NCBI GenBank assembly: GCA_004212095.1
Contig: RXIJ01000027.1
Span: 1 to 17,791, forward strand
DNA length: 17,791 nucleotides
Reading direction: 5' to 3'
Origin: Methanosarcinales archaeon
GTDB taxonomy: Archaea > Halobacteriota > Methanosarcinia > Methanosarcinales > EX4572-44
The position numbers and the translations under genes are program-made. Within the stretch, counting starts at the first letter, position 1; every line of letters begins with the position of its first letter. This document shows, piece after piece, positions 6,543-14,457 of this stretch. The notes under the pieces are model-generated. The model worked only from the letters and a program-made list of their open reading frames with translations, searched no databases and was not told the origin of the DNA.

Positions 6543-7143
6543 TAAACCAACCCGTTCAGAGCTTATAGGACTTAAAAAAAAGGTCAAGCTATCAGAGAGC
6601 GGACACAAGCTTCTTAAAATGAAGCGTGATGGGCTCATCATAGAACTATTTGACATTCTTGATAAAGCTAAGAATGTGAGAAGTGAAGTTGAGAAGGACT
6701 ATGAAATTGCTCAACAAAATCTAAACATTGCGAAAACAATCGAGGGTGTGGTGGCTGTAAAATCCACTGCTTTTGCTCTTAAAGATGCACCAGTGATAAC
6801 GCTTGAAAGCAAGAATGTGATGGGTGTGGTGGTTCCAAGAATTGAATCGACCAGTGTTAAAAAAAACATCATCGAGCGCGGCTACGGCATCATTGGAACA
6901 AGTTCGTGTATCGATGAGGCTGCTGATGCCTATGAAAATCTTGTTGAAAAAATCATCATTGCAGCAGAGATCGAAACCACGATGAAAAAGCTTCTTGACG
7001 ATATTGAAAAAACAAAGCGTCGTGTCAATGCTCTCGAGTTTAAAGTCATTCCGGAATTATCTGAAGCAATGGATTTTATCATGCTGCGGCTTGAGGAAAT
7101 GGAGAGGGAAGAGACATTTAGACTGAAGAAAATTAAATCATAG
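6523..7143 (+). CDS. atpD: A-type ATP synthase central stalk subunit D
   Basis: This 206-residue coiled-coil axle turns inside the A3B3 head. The N-terminus MAIKDTIKPTRSELIGLKKK matches the family pattern (KPTRSEL followed by a long helix), and the C-terminal helix runs through KTKRRVNALEFKVIPEL and the EMEREETFRLKKIK end. The length is typical. I chose ATG 6523, preceded by AAGGTAAAT. An in-frame GTG at 6484 would add 13 residues made of repeat sequence (YRNNKSYLAKVN), which is unlikely to be native. The stop TAG abuts the ATG of the next small ORF. Confidence 0.95.
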   Translation: MAIKDTIKPTRSELIGLKKKVKLSESGHKLLKMKRDGLIIELFDILDKAKNVRSEVEKDYEIAQQNLNIAKTIEGVVAVKSTAFALKDAPVITLESKNVMGVVVPRIESTSVKKNIIERGYGIIGTSSCIDEAADAYENLVEKIIIAAEIETTMKKLLDDIEKTKRRVNALEFKVIPELSEAMDFIMLRLEEMEREETFRLKKIKS

Positions 7144-7293
7144 ATGTCAGCGTCTGACCACATTTTTAATTTTTTGATACGCAAGTATGAAGACACGGAA
7201 TCGCGCATTTTCATCATGAAATGGTTGTTACGAACCTCACTTGCAATGTTAGTGCTTGGCTGTTTTATCATTTGTTATATACTATTTAAATAA
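7144..7293 (+). CDS. Small single-span membrane protein after atpD (ahaG position)
   Basis: A 49-residue frame begins at ATG directly after the atpD stop (TAG ATG) and ends with TAA at 7291-7293. Residues 1-26 are polar and charged (MSASDHIFNFLIRKYEDTES at the start). Residues about 27-47 are one hydrophobic span (LLRTSLAMLVLGCFIICYIL). Methanosarcina ATP synthase operons are described as ending with a small gene, ahaG, after ahaD. The position, size and membrane character fit, but I cannot confirm homology by eye. Its role is unknown; it could be an assembly factor or a peripheral membrane subunit. Confidence 0.6.
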   Translation: MSASDHIFNFLIRKYEDTESRIFIMKWLLRTSLAMLVLGCFIICYILFK

Positions 7294-7457
7294 ATCCTTA
7301 TTCATAAATATATTAAATTTTTAGGACCAGTATCAATTTGGGGCACTGGGGATCTGACCGAAAAATCCAGTAACACTGGTGCGGATCCGGAACACACGAC
7401 AACACATGCCCCAAACCGTCGCCTACGAGATTAGCTGCCAGATTGTGTTTACCATAG
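7294..7457. other. Non-coding stretch after the ATP synthase operon
   Basis: The first 40 bases are AT-rich (ATAAATATATTAAATTTTTA), a plausible transcript end. The remainder is GC-richer and contains a 5-bp stem CCAGT and ACTGG around AAC. It may be eroded 5' sequence of the adjacent transposase remnant, but no frame is convincing. Confidence 0.3.
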
Positions 7458-7709
7458 GTCAATCTCGTTTTTGGGGTGAATGAGCAGCAGATACCTTTTT
7501 TTGTCAGTACACACCCCGGAAATACGCCTGACGTCACCATGTTCGGTGATTTCCTGAAAACGATGCGATCGAAGTATTGGATATTGAACGACAGTGCTCG
7601 CCACAAGATCGTAATTGTGGATCAGGCGAGTAGTCGAATGGCTACGGCTTTTTTTGGTTTCCAAAGTCGAGTTACCAAATCTATTTACCAAATCCTCTGC
7701 AGTATTCAC
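7458..7709 (+). pseudogene. Degraded DDE transposase remnant (IS1634-like)
   Basis: Frame 3 after an in-frame TAG at 7455 reads VNLVFGVNEQQIPFFVSTHP, then GNTPDVTMFGDFLKTMRSKY. The pattern of an IPxFxxxHPGNTPDxxMF core following a VNLV segment is typical of the central domain of IS1634/IS4-superfamily transposases. The next conserved block, normally a VVADRG-like motif, is recognisable as IVIVDQASS but degraded. Upstream the frame is closed by stops, and no full-length gene of the usual 450-550 residues exists. Minus-strand frames across the same bases are shadows. The family-level call is moderate; the transposase call is firmer. Confidence 0.65.
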
Positions 7710-7832
7710 AAGTTTTTTATAAGCTCTTTATCTGTTTTTTCTTTTTCATTCCGATGTTGCTTTTCTATCCGACGATGCATTCCATGCTTTTCCTGAGTGA
7801 ATATATATACACATAATGCTACCAATACCAAC

Positions 7833-8219
7833 CTAAATTGGAAGAAGTAAGAAACCAGACATAGCACCCGCCAGTCTCAAGATAAAAGCAAAGAAAAGAG
7901 AAGAAGTCAACAATCCAGCTAAAGCAACAAACCATAGCCCTCTAAACTTAAACTGGGCCTCCCTGTAAATCTCTGGATGTTTAATATCAAAGAAACTATT
8001 AAGAATTGTAACATCACCTACAGACATAGCAGCAATAATTGATATCATAGCAAACCATCGTACTTAGGTAACAATAAATCCTATGAATGGACCTACTATT
8101 CTACTTACAAAAACATATTCTCCTCCTGAAGAATGTATTGCAGAAGCAAGAACAGCATAACAGAGAGCAATAAAGAGAACAGGAATCGCTGCTAGCGTGT
8201 AAGAGAATATAACAGATGA
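7833..8219 (-). pseudogene. APC-family amino acid permease fragment with in-frame stop
   Basis: On the minus strand one frame reads FSYTLAAIPVLFIALCYAVL, then ASAIHSSGGEYVFVSRIVGP. It then meets a TAA (8064-8066) and continues VRWFAMISIIAAMSVGDV. The run of hydrophobic helices with SGGEY and a following VSRxxGPFxGF is characteristic of the third helix region of amino acid-polyamine-organocation permeases. About 130 residues remain of an expected 450-500. The N-terminal side ends where an unrelated transposase fragment begins, and the C-terminal side ends at a TAG at 7833. It cannot make a functional transporter. Confidence 0.7.
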
Positions 8220-8512
8220 TCCACAACCGGTACTTTATCCTGTATCAAAACATCAGACTACGAGAGTTTTTAACGAGAGTTTTGGAAAACGCGAGAGCAG
8301 AATTCACCCTAACATGCATAGCACACAACATGAAGAGAATACTGAAACTAAAAAGCCAAATCAAGTATATTGAAACGAATATTGTTGAAAATAGACGTCA
8401 TAATCACAACTCCACTCAAGAAACTATGCGAAAAACTAAGAAAGCATGGTCTAACTTCTTGTGTTCCATAAGCGAAAGTTTAAGACATAATCCAACTATT
8501 CAACACCATTGA
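8216..8512 (+). pseudogene. C-terminal transposase fragment (IS1182-like)
   Basis: The open frame contains RLREFLTRVLENARAEFTLT followed by CIAHNMKRILKL. This matches the general pattern of the C-terminal helix of IS1182/IS4-type DDE transposases, where an LREFLxRGLxNxxAEFxLxCxAHNLKR motif ends the catalytic domain. The first residues (from 8216) overlap the permease remnant on the other strand and are not part of the family. The catalytic residues are absent, so only about 60-100 codons of the old gene survive. The downstream part (SISESLRHNPTIQHH) may be the native end. I am less sure of the exact IS family. Confidence 0.55.
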
Positions 8513-8531
8513 ACCCAGTTGAACCCAGTTG
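8509..8531. repeat. Short direct repeat at the end of the IS debris
   Basis: TTGAACCCAG occurs twice head to tail (8509-8518 and 8519-8528), followed by TTG. It overlaps the end of the transposase fragment and may be a remnant of an IS end or a slippage duplication. Confidence 0.5.
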
Positions 8532-8577
8532 TGGGACAGGCTCTTCATTGTGGGGTGTGACGTAGTTGGGGCTTTTC

Positions 8578-8587
8578 AAAATATAAT
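8578..8587 (+). promoter_or_regulatory. Possible TATA box for trpD
   Basis: AAAATATAAT lies 72 bases before the trpD start, in the only AT-rich spot between the IS debris and the gene. The distance allows a leader of about 45 bases. No clear BRE is seen and no operator was recognised. Confidence 0.3.
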
Positions 8588-8659
8588 GAGGTGAAAAATC
8601 ACTGGTTTTTTAGATAGTGTCTTACGCAGTAATCAATGTTATAAAAGGAGCACCAGATT

Positions 8660-9703
8660 ATGAAAAACTATATTCAAAAAATCATACAACACGAAAACCT
8701 CGCAAAAAACGAGGCAGAAGATGCGATGCATAAGATATTCACCGAGGCTACTGATGCGCAGATCTCAGCTTTTCTCATTGCCCTTGTAATGAAGGGCGAA
8801 ACCACTCAGGAGATAGCAGGACTTGCAGAAGTTATGAGAAAAGCAGCAATGACCATACGCCCAGACGTTAAAGGGACGCTCATAGACACCTGTGGTACTG
8901 GCGGCGATTCACAGGGTACTATTAATATCAGTACTGCTGCTGCCATAATCACTGCTTCGGCAGGTATACCTGTAGCCAAGCATGGCAATTATTCCATCAC
9001 CTCAAAATCTGGTAGTGCAGACCTGCTCAAAACAATGGGCGTAACTATTGACCTGCCACCTGAAAGAGTACAGCAGAGTATTGAAAAAACAGGAATCGGT
9101 TTCATGCTTGCACCAGTATTTCATCCTTCAATGAAACGAGTAGCAGGGTTACGAAAAGAAATTGGTGTACGAACCGTGTTCAATATTCTTGGTCCACTGA
9201 CAAACCCGGCAGGTGCTAAAGCACAATTGATCGGATGCTTCAGTCAAAAGCTTTGTGAAACTCTTGCAACATCACTGGATGTTCTTGGAACAGAGAGAGC
9301 CATGGTAGTACACGGGGAAGGACTTGATGAAATTACCACCACAGGTACTACAAACATCACAGAACTTAATAACGGAAAGATCGCAAGCTACACACTAATT
9401 CCGGAAGAGCTTGGAATACAGCGAGCTCGAATCAAAGACATTCAGGGTGGTACGCCTCTCGATAACTCAAAAGACATCATCAGGGTGCTTCTTGGGGAGC
9501 GTGGAGCAAAACGCGACATTATAGCTTTAAACGCAGCAGCTTCAATTATGCTGGGTGGAAAAGCAGAAAACTTCAGAGAAGGTCTTGTTATTGCAGAAAA
9601 CACCATTGATAGCGGCAGATCCTTGAAAAAACTGAAAGATTTTGTCAAAGAGGCTGGAGATCCTGCCGTACTCGAGGTTTTAATTGATGACGGTTCGTGT
9701 TAA
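8660..9703 (+). CDS. trpD: Anthranilate phosphoribosyltransferase
   Basis: This 347-residue enzyme joins anthranilate to PRPP in tryptophan synthesis. Its motifs appear in family order: CGTGGD (78-83) for pyrophosphate, KHGN (107-110), SKSGSADLL (115-123), FHPSMK (154-159), RTVFNILGPLTNPA (171-184) and VHGEGLDE (217-224). The length is typical. The start ATG follows AAAGGAGCACCAGATT, a good ribosome site. It overlaps trpF by 17 bases. No other trp genes except trpF are linked here, so the remaining pathway genes must lie elsewhere. The gene sits immediately downstream of IS debris. Confidence 0.96.
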   Translation: MKNYIQKIIQHENLAKNEAEDAMHKIFTEATDAQISAFLIALVMKGETTQEIAGLAEVMRKAAMTIRPDVKGTLIDTCGTGGDSQGTINISTAAAIITASAGIPVAKHGNYSITSKSGSADLLKTMGVTIDLPPERVQQSIEKTGIGFMLAPVFHPSMKRVAGLRKEIGVRTVFNILGPLTNPAGAKAQLIGCFSQKLCETLATSLDVLGTERAMVVHGEGLDEITTTGTTNITELNNGKIASYTLIPEELGIQRARIKDIQGGTPLDNSKDIIRVLLGERGAKRDIIALNAAASIMLGGKAENFREGLVIAENTIDSGRSLKKLKDFVKEAGDPAVLEVLIDDGSC

Positions 9704-10376
9704 AATCTGCGGAAACAAAAACATGAGTGAATTAAAACTTGCAATCGATGCTGGTTGTGACGCTGTGGGATTTATTACAGAGGTCCCTGTAAATACACCT
9801 CGTAATATCACCCTTAAAACTGCTTCGGAATTGATAAAAAAGGTTCCACCTTTTATCGACAGCGTGCTTGTTATCATGCCTGAGACTGCAGAAAGGGTCT
9901 TTGAAATGGCATACACAGCTCACCCAAACGTCATCCAGCTTCACAATTTCACCTCATACAAACTACTTGAGGAGATACAGAGCATCAGAGCACAGGGTAT
10001 AAACATTATACAAACAGTAGCTATCCCGGAGCAGGCAATCGACCATATCAACAACTTTCATAAGCACATTGAGAACCTATCAAAGTACGTGGATGCTGTG
10101 CTCCTAGATACCAAGATCAGTAAGCGAAGTGGCGGCACAGGCAAAACCCATAACTGGCAGATAAGCAGAAATATTACAGAAAAGTCGTCCTTGCCAGTAA
10201 TTCTTGCAGGAGGGTTAAACCATCAAAATGTGGAAGATGCAGTAAGAATCGTAAAACCTTTTGTAGTTGATACAGCATCCGGTGTTGAAACCGAGGGAGC
10301 AAAAGATGAATATAAGGTTAGAATGTTTATTTACCGTGCAAAATGTAGATTGGAGGAATCAGTAAAAAATGTATGA
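9687..10376 (+). CDS. trpF: Phosphoribosylanthranilate isomerase
   Basis: This 229-residue TIM-barrel enzyme performs the step after TrpD. The N-terminal VKICGNKNMSELKLAIDAGC contains the catalytic-cysteine motif KICG. The middle LLDTKISKRSGGTGKTHNW contains the catalytic aspartate segment, and the end has PVILAGGLNHQNV and DTASGVETEGAKD with the phosphate-binding SGVE motif. The length is close to the usual 200-230. I chose ATG 9687 rather than TTG 9684 because ATG gives a normal MTVRVKICG start. Overlaps with both trpD (17 bases) and trxB (8 bases) indicate tight coupling. Confidence 0.95.
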   Translation: MTVRVKICGNKNMSELKLAIDAGCDAVGFITEVPVNTPRNITLKTASELIKKVPPFIDSVLVIMPETAERVFEMAYTAHPNVIQLHNFTSYKLLEEIQSIRAQGINIIQTVAIPEQAIDHINNFHKHIENLSKYVDAVLLDTKISKRSGGTGKTHNWQISRNITEKSSLPVILAGGLNHQNVEDAVRIVKPFVVDTASGVETEGAKDEYKVRMFIYRAKCRLEESVKNV

Positions 10377-11280
10377 TGTTGTAATTATTGGAGCAGGTCC
10401 AGCAGGTATTACAGCCGGAATCTATGCAAAACGAGCTATGTTAAATACCATGCTTGTTGAAAAACTCGGTTGCGGCGGGCAGATTGCCCTCACCGATGTG
10501 ATAGAAAACTATCCAGGATTTTCTAAGATCACTGGACCGGAGTTAATTCAGAAATTTGAAGAGCATGTGGCAGGGCTTGGGCTTGAAATAACCTATGCAG
10601 AAATAGAAAAAATTGAAGATTCCGGTGATGTTAAAATACTTCACACAACCGATGGTGAGAATATTTCGACACGTTCTGTTATTATTGCCACAGGAGCTCA
10701 TCCAAGCAAACTTGGTGTTCCTGGCGAGACTGCATACACCGGGCGCGGAGTGTCATATTGTGCCACCTGTGATGGGTTTTTTTTCACAGGCAAGGATGTT
10801 GCTTTAGTAGGTGGCGGCGGCACTGCAATTACAGAAGCGATATTTCTTGCAAAAATGGTAAGCAGAGTGTATGTGATTCACAGAAGAGATGCACTTCGGG
10901 CTGATAAAATATTGCAGGAACGTGCTTTCAACAATCCAAAGATAGAGTTTGTATGGAACAGTGTGGTTGAAGAAATAAAAGGTAGAAAAACCGTAAACAC
11001 GGTTGTTGTAAAGAACGTTAAAACCGAAAAGCTTCAAGAAATTACAGTTGGTGGTGTGTTTGTTTTTGTAGGCTTAAAACCAAACACTGATTTTATTGAT
11101 TGCCAGAAGGACGAGCGCGGTTTTATTAAAACAGATGTGAATCTTGCAACAAGTATGAGTGGTGTGTTTGCAGCAGGGGACTGCCGGGATAAACCACTTC
11201 GACAGGTAGTAACAGCAGCGGGTGATGGTGCCATTGCACCAGCATCTGTTGAAAAATATCTTGAATCAATGCGGCATTGA
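10369..11280 (+). CDS. trxB: Thioredoxin reductase (NADPH type)
   Basis: This 303-residue FAD enzyme reduces thioredoxin. The FAD-binding GAGPAG is at 8-13, GGQIALTDVIENYPGF follows, and the redox pair CATC is at 131-134. The pyridine-nucleotide fold has GGGGTA (148-153) and HRRDALR (171-177), whose arginines normally bind the NADPH 2'-phosphate. The second FAD motif AAGDCRD is near 268-274. The conserved HRR..R argues against the F420- or ferredoxin-dependent variants of archaeal flavin thioredoxin reductases. It overlaps the end of trpF and meets the minus-strand gene after a 2-base gap. No biochemical link to trp genes is known to me. Confidence 0.94.
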   Translation: MYDVVIIGAGPAGITAGIYAKRAMLNTMLVEKLGCGGQIALTDVIENYPGFSKITGPELIQKFEEHVAGLGLEITYAEIEKIEDSGDVKILHTTDGENISTRSVIIATGAHPSKLGVPGETAYTGRGVSYCATCDGFFFTGKDVALVGGGGTAITEAIFLAKMVSRVYVIHRRDALRADKILQERAFNNPKIEFVWNSVVEEIKGRKTVNTVVVKNVKTEKLQEITVGGVFVFVGLKPNTDFIDCQKDERGFIKTDVNLATSMSGVFAAGDCRDKPLRQVVTAAGDGAIAPASVEKYLESMRH

Positions 11281-11282
11281 AT

Positions 11283-12479
11283 CTAAACATCTCTCGGATC
11301 TGTAATTTCTCCAGTGAGCGCTGTTGCTGCTGCTGTTGCCGGTGACGAGAGATAAACGAAGGATTCAGCACTTCCCTGTCTACCTTTAAAATTGCGATTA
11401 GAGGTTGAAAGTGTCACTTCTCCAGCTCCAAGCAGTCCAAAAGAGCCGCCCATGCAGGGCCCACAACATGGTGATTCAACGATTGCTCCTGCTTTTATGA
11501 ACTGTTTGATATAACCTGCTTTAAGAGCTTTTAAATACTCGGTTCTGGATGCAGGTATTACAAGCAGTCTCACTCCTTTTGCAACTGGCTCATCCCTCAT
11601 AATCCTTGCTGCAATTTCAAGGTCTTCAAATCTCCCGTTGGTGCACGAGCCAATAAAGATCTGGTTGACCTCTGTGCCCGCAACTTCCTGCACCGGTTTT
11701 ACATTATCGACATTATGGGGGCACGCAACCATTGGATCAAGATTGCTAACGTCATAATGTTTTATTTTATAATCGGAATCATCATCACTTCTCCAGTATG
11801 AATCAAGTTTGAAGTCTAAAATCCGCTCCTTGATGTATGCTTCAGTGGTTTTGTCAGCTTCTATGATGCCTGCCTTGCCGCCCATCTCAATTGCCATATT
11901 TGAGACGGTCATTCGTTCAGAGATGTTCATATTTCGAACAGTTGAACCTGCAAACTCGCAAGCCATATACCTGCCCCCTTCTGCAGAGACATCACCGATT
12001 ATATGGAGAATAACGTCCTTGGAGCACACGTGAGCTTGCAGTGCCCCATCAATTACCAATCGAAGGGTTTCCGGCACTTTAAACCAGAGCTTTCCTGTGG
12101 CAAAGACTGCTGCCATATCGGTACTGCCAATGCCGGTTGAGAATGCCCCGAGTGCCCCATACGTGCAGGTATGAGAGTCGGAACCTACAACAAGTTCCCC
12201 TGGCTCTACATGCCCCTTTTCAGGGATCACCTGGTGGCACACCCCTTCAAATATGTCGTAGTTGAGTATGTTTTGCTCCTTTGCAAACTTTCGAAGCAGT
12301 ATCTGGTTTTCTGCTGCACTTGGGGAATCAGCGGGTGACTGATGGTCAAAGACCATTACAATCTTGCTTGCATCCCACACACGAGGATTCTCTTTATTAT
12401 GCATGATTTCATAAAAACCCTGTAATGCAAGAGGGCCAGTAATATCGTGCGTCATTGCACAATCAATATCTGCAAGCAC
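11283..12479 (-). CDS. 3-isopropylmalate dehydratase / homoaconitase large subunit
   Basis: This aconitase-family enzyme carries a [4Fe-4S] cluster and isomerises isopropylmalate (leucine synthesis) or homocitrate-type acids (coenzyme B synthesis in methanogens). The large subunit alone does not tell which, because the separate small subunit sets specificity, and none is in the window. Visible motifs include DCAMTHDITGPLA, VVGSDSHTCTYGALGAFSTG, IGSCTNGR (Cys279) and CCGPCMGG (Cys339, Cys342), the three cluster ligands, plus NRNFKGRQGS. From GTG 12479 the product has 398 residues. The family N-terminus (IFSKASGKNVKAGDFV) continues another 19 codons upstream to a TAA at 12537-12539 without an ATG, GTG or TTG. 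The real start is therefore unclear: it may be ATT at 12522-12524, or the start may have been lost by a frameshift. Confidence 0.9.
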   Translation of the reverse strand: MLADIDCAMTHDITGPLALQGFYEIMHNKENPRVWDASKIVMVFDHQSPADSPSAAENQILLRKFAKEQNILNYDIFEGVCHQVIPEKGHVEPGELVVGSDSHTCTYGALGAFSTGIGSTDMAAVFATGKLWFKVPETLRLVIDGALQAHVCSKDVILHIIGDVSAEGGRYMACEFAGSTVRNMNISERMTVSNMAIEMGGKAGIIEADKTTEAYIKERILDFKLDSYWRSDDDSDYKIKHYDVSNLDPMVACPHNVDNVKPVQEVAGTEVNQIFIGSCTNGRFEDLEIAARIMRDEPVAKGVRLLVIPASRTEYLKALKAGYIKQFIKAGAIVESPCCGPCMGGSFGLLGAGEVTLSTSNRNFKGRQGSAESFVYLSSPATAAATALTGEITDPRDV

Positions 12480-12651
12480 AAAATCACCAGCTTTAACATT
12501 CTTACCAGAAGCTTTTGAAAAAATTTTCTCTTTTGTTTATTCCTGTTAATAATATTTTTCTAATCTCAAGGTAACTCACAAATAATGATTTACCCTGAAA
12601 CCGTATCATTTTACGATGCAAAAGATAAAATACAGGATCAAGTATTGACAG

Positions 12652-14361
12652 ATGATATTTATGACTTTGTTACAGCCAATACTTGTAACCTGTGGTCTGC
12701 CTTATGCTAATGGCAAGTGCCATATTGGACATCTCCGCACTTATGTACCTGCTGACATCTTTGCACGATCCCTGCGCAAACAGGGTCAAGAGGTGGTGTT
12801 CGTGTGTGGTTCTGATGCGCATGGCACGCCTGTCATGGTGAATGCTGAAGAGCAAGGCACAACCCCGGAAGAACTTGCGAAAAAATACCACGCGCACTTT
12901 GATGAAATATTCAAAAAGATGGACGTTGAATTTGACTATTTTGGAAGCACAGACTCGCAATCAAACCACAACAGAACTCTTTCAATAGTAAACGCTCTTA
13001 TCAAATCCGGATACGTATATTCAATGAAGATTGATCTTGCTTACTGTCCAAAATGCAGCCGTTTTCTTCCGGATAGGTACGTTGAAGGTATATGCCCCCA
13101 TTGCGGCTCTCATGCCCGTGGTGATGAATGCGACCAGGGCTGTGGTAAACACCTTGAACCTGGTGAGATAAAAAATGCTGTGTGTAATAGTTGTGGAACT
13201 GAAGCAGAGTACCGCAGTCAAGAGCACTTCTTCTTTAAGCTTTCCTCTTTCAAAGACTTCCTGCTTGACTATTTACCAGATCTCGGAGGCACTACTAATG
13301 CACGCAACTACGCTATTAAATGGGTGAATAATGAACTCAGGGATTGGTGTATCACAAGGAATATGGAATGGGGGGTGTCTTTTCCAGATCATGAAGATCT
13401 TGTCGTGTATGTGTGGGTGGATGCTCCGATTGGATATATCTCGTTTACCGAGGAATGGGCAAAAAGAGAGGGTAAAAACTGGGAAGACGTCTGGCGTTCT
13501 GATTCGCGTATTATTCATTTCATCGGGCTTGACATAGTATACCACCACTGTATCTTCTGGCCTGCAATGCTGAAAGGTGCAGGTTACACACTCCCTTCTT
13601 CGATTGTCGCATCCGGAATGGTGAAGATTGAAGACCGAAAATTCTCAAAGAGTCGTGGATATGTATTATGGGTTGATGAGGATTATTTTGGTCATGGCTT
13701 CCATCCGGACATCCTGCGATATTATCTCGCAAGCTACACCTCACACACCAAGGATCTTAATTTTTCCTGGGAAATGTTTCAACAGAAAACTAACAGTGAA
13801 CTGGCAGGCTCGTTTGGAAACTTCCTGTACCGTACATTATCATTTGCTTATAAAAATTTTGAGGGAGTTCCGGATGCAAAAGTAAGTTCTGAAACGATGA
13901 ACGAAATAAAGAGAGCGATTGATGCAAATACGGCAAGTATTAATAATTATGAATTCAAGCAGGCAGCAGATCATGCCATGTTACTTGCTGATTTTGGCAA
14001 CACGTACTTCCAATCAAGGGAACCCTGGAAACTGATAAAAACAGACAAAAATAAATGTGCGGAAGTGCTTAAGAATTCTCTACAGATCGCAAAAGCTCTT
14101 ATTATATTATTTGAGCCGGTTATGCCAGGTCTCATGGAAACTGCATGGAAACAATTGGGTTTTACAGGTAATATTCACACTGTATCATACAGGGAAGCAT
14201 TTATAGAGCTTGAAAATGGCAAAAAACTGCCAAAACCAGGAATTATTATTAGCAAAATTGAAAACAGCAAAATTGAGGAAATGGAGGCTCTGTTAACTGA
14301 AAGGATTGGTGGAACACTGGAAAAAGAGACAGAAGCACAACGAGCAAATGAAACGGTGTGA
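12652..14361 (+). CDS. metG: Methionyl-tRNA synthetase
   Basis: This 569-residue class I synthetase charges tRNA-Met. HIGH is at 24-27 in GKCHIGHLRTYVPADIFARS, and the KMSKS loop appears as KFSKS at 330-334. The connective domain has four cysteine pairs (C132/C135, C148/C151, C160/C164, C178/C181), consistent with two zinc knuckles. The anticodon-binding helical domain runs to about residue 530. The charged tail ends at 569 with no visible C-terminal OB-fold tRNA-binding domain; such a domain, if present, would be a separate gene. ATG 12652 was used, but ATG 12661 gives MTLLQPILVTC and is equally possible. No strong ribosome site is seen, so a leaderless or short-leader transcript may be used. 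Confidence 0.96.
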   Translation: MIFMTLLQPILVTCGLPYANGKCHIGHLRTYVPADIFARSLRKQGQEVVFVCGSDAHGTPVMVNAEEQGTTPEELAKKYHAHFDEIFKKMDVEFDYFGSTDSQSNHNRTLSIVNALIKSGYVYSMKIDLAYCPKCSRFLPDRYVEGICPHCGSHARGDECDQGCGKHLEPGEIKNAVCNSCGTEAEYRSQEHFFFKLSSFKDFLLDYLPDLGGTTNARNYAIKWVNNELRDWCITRNMEWGVSFPDHEDLVVYVWVDAPIGYISFTEEWAKREGKNWEDVWRSDSRIIHFIGLDIVYHHCIFWPAMLKGAGYTLPSSIVASGMVKIEDRKFSKSRGYVLWVDEDYFGHGFHPDILRYYLASYTSHTKDLNFSWEMFQQKTNSELAGSFGNFLYRTLSFAYKNFEGVPDAKVSSETMNEIKRAIDANTASINNYEFKQAADHAMLLADFGNTYFQSREPWKLIKTDKNKCAEVLKNSLQIAKALIILFEPVMPGLMETAWKQLGFTGNIHTVSYREAFIELENGKKLPKPGIIISKIENSKIEEMEALLTERIGGTLEKETEAQRANETV

Positions 14362-14431
14362 TGTCGCGAACAGGTGTGTTATGGATGCAATGATTGGTCT
14401 TGCAAAGTCTTTTGAACCATATCATCATTAA
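14348..14431 (+). other. Possible 27-codon ORF overlapping the metG end
   Basis: An ATG inside the last codons of metG opens a frame (MKRCDVANRCVMDAMIGLAK, then SFEPYHH) ending at TAA 14429-14431. The frame is cysteine-containing and not low complexity, but nothing recognisable is present. It could be a tiny coupled gene or the tail of an older gene. Confidence 0.2.
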
Positions 14432-14444
14432 ATTGTAGTAGTAA

Positions 14445-14451
14445 AGGAGGG
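14445..14451 (+). promoter_or_regulatory. Strong ribosome-binding site for the OLD-like ATPase
   Basis: AGGAGGG ends 6 bases before ATG 14458. It is the clearest Shine-Dalgarno sequence in the window and fixes the start of the following gene. Confidence 0.8.
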
Positions 14452-14457
14452 TATTCT

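Noticed and set aside
7313..7606. 97-codon minus-strand ORF across the transposase remnant
   Set aside because: It is the shadow of the plus-strand remnant, whose HPGNTPD core is recognisable; the minus-strand peptide resembles nothing.
8216..8512. Intact 98-residue gene
   Set aside because: Its middle is a transposase C-terminal motif, and its first codons are antisense to a permease remnant, so it is a fragment.
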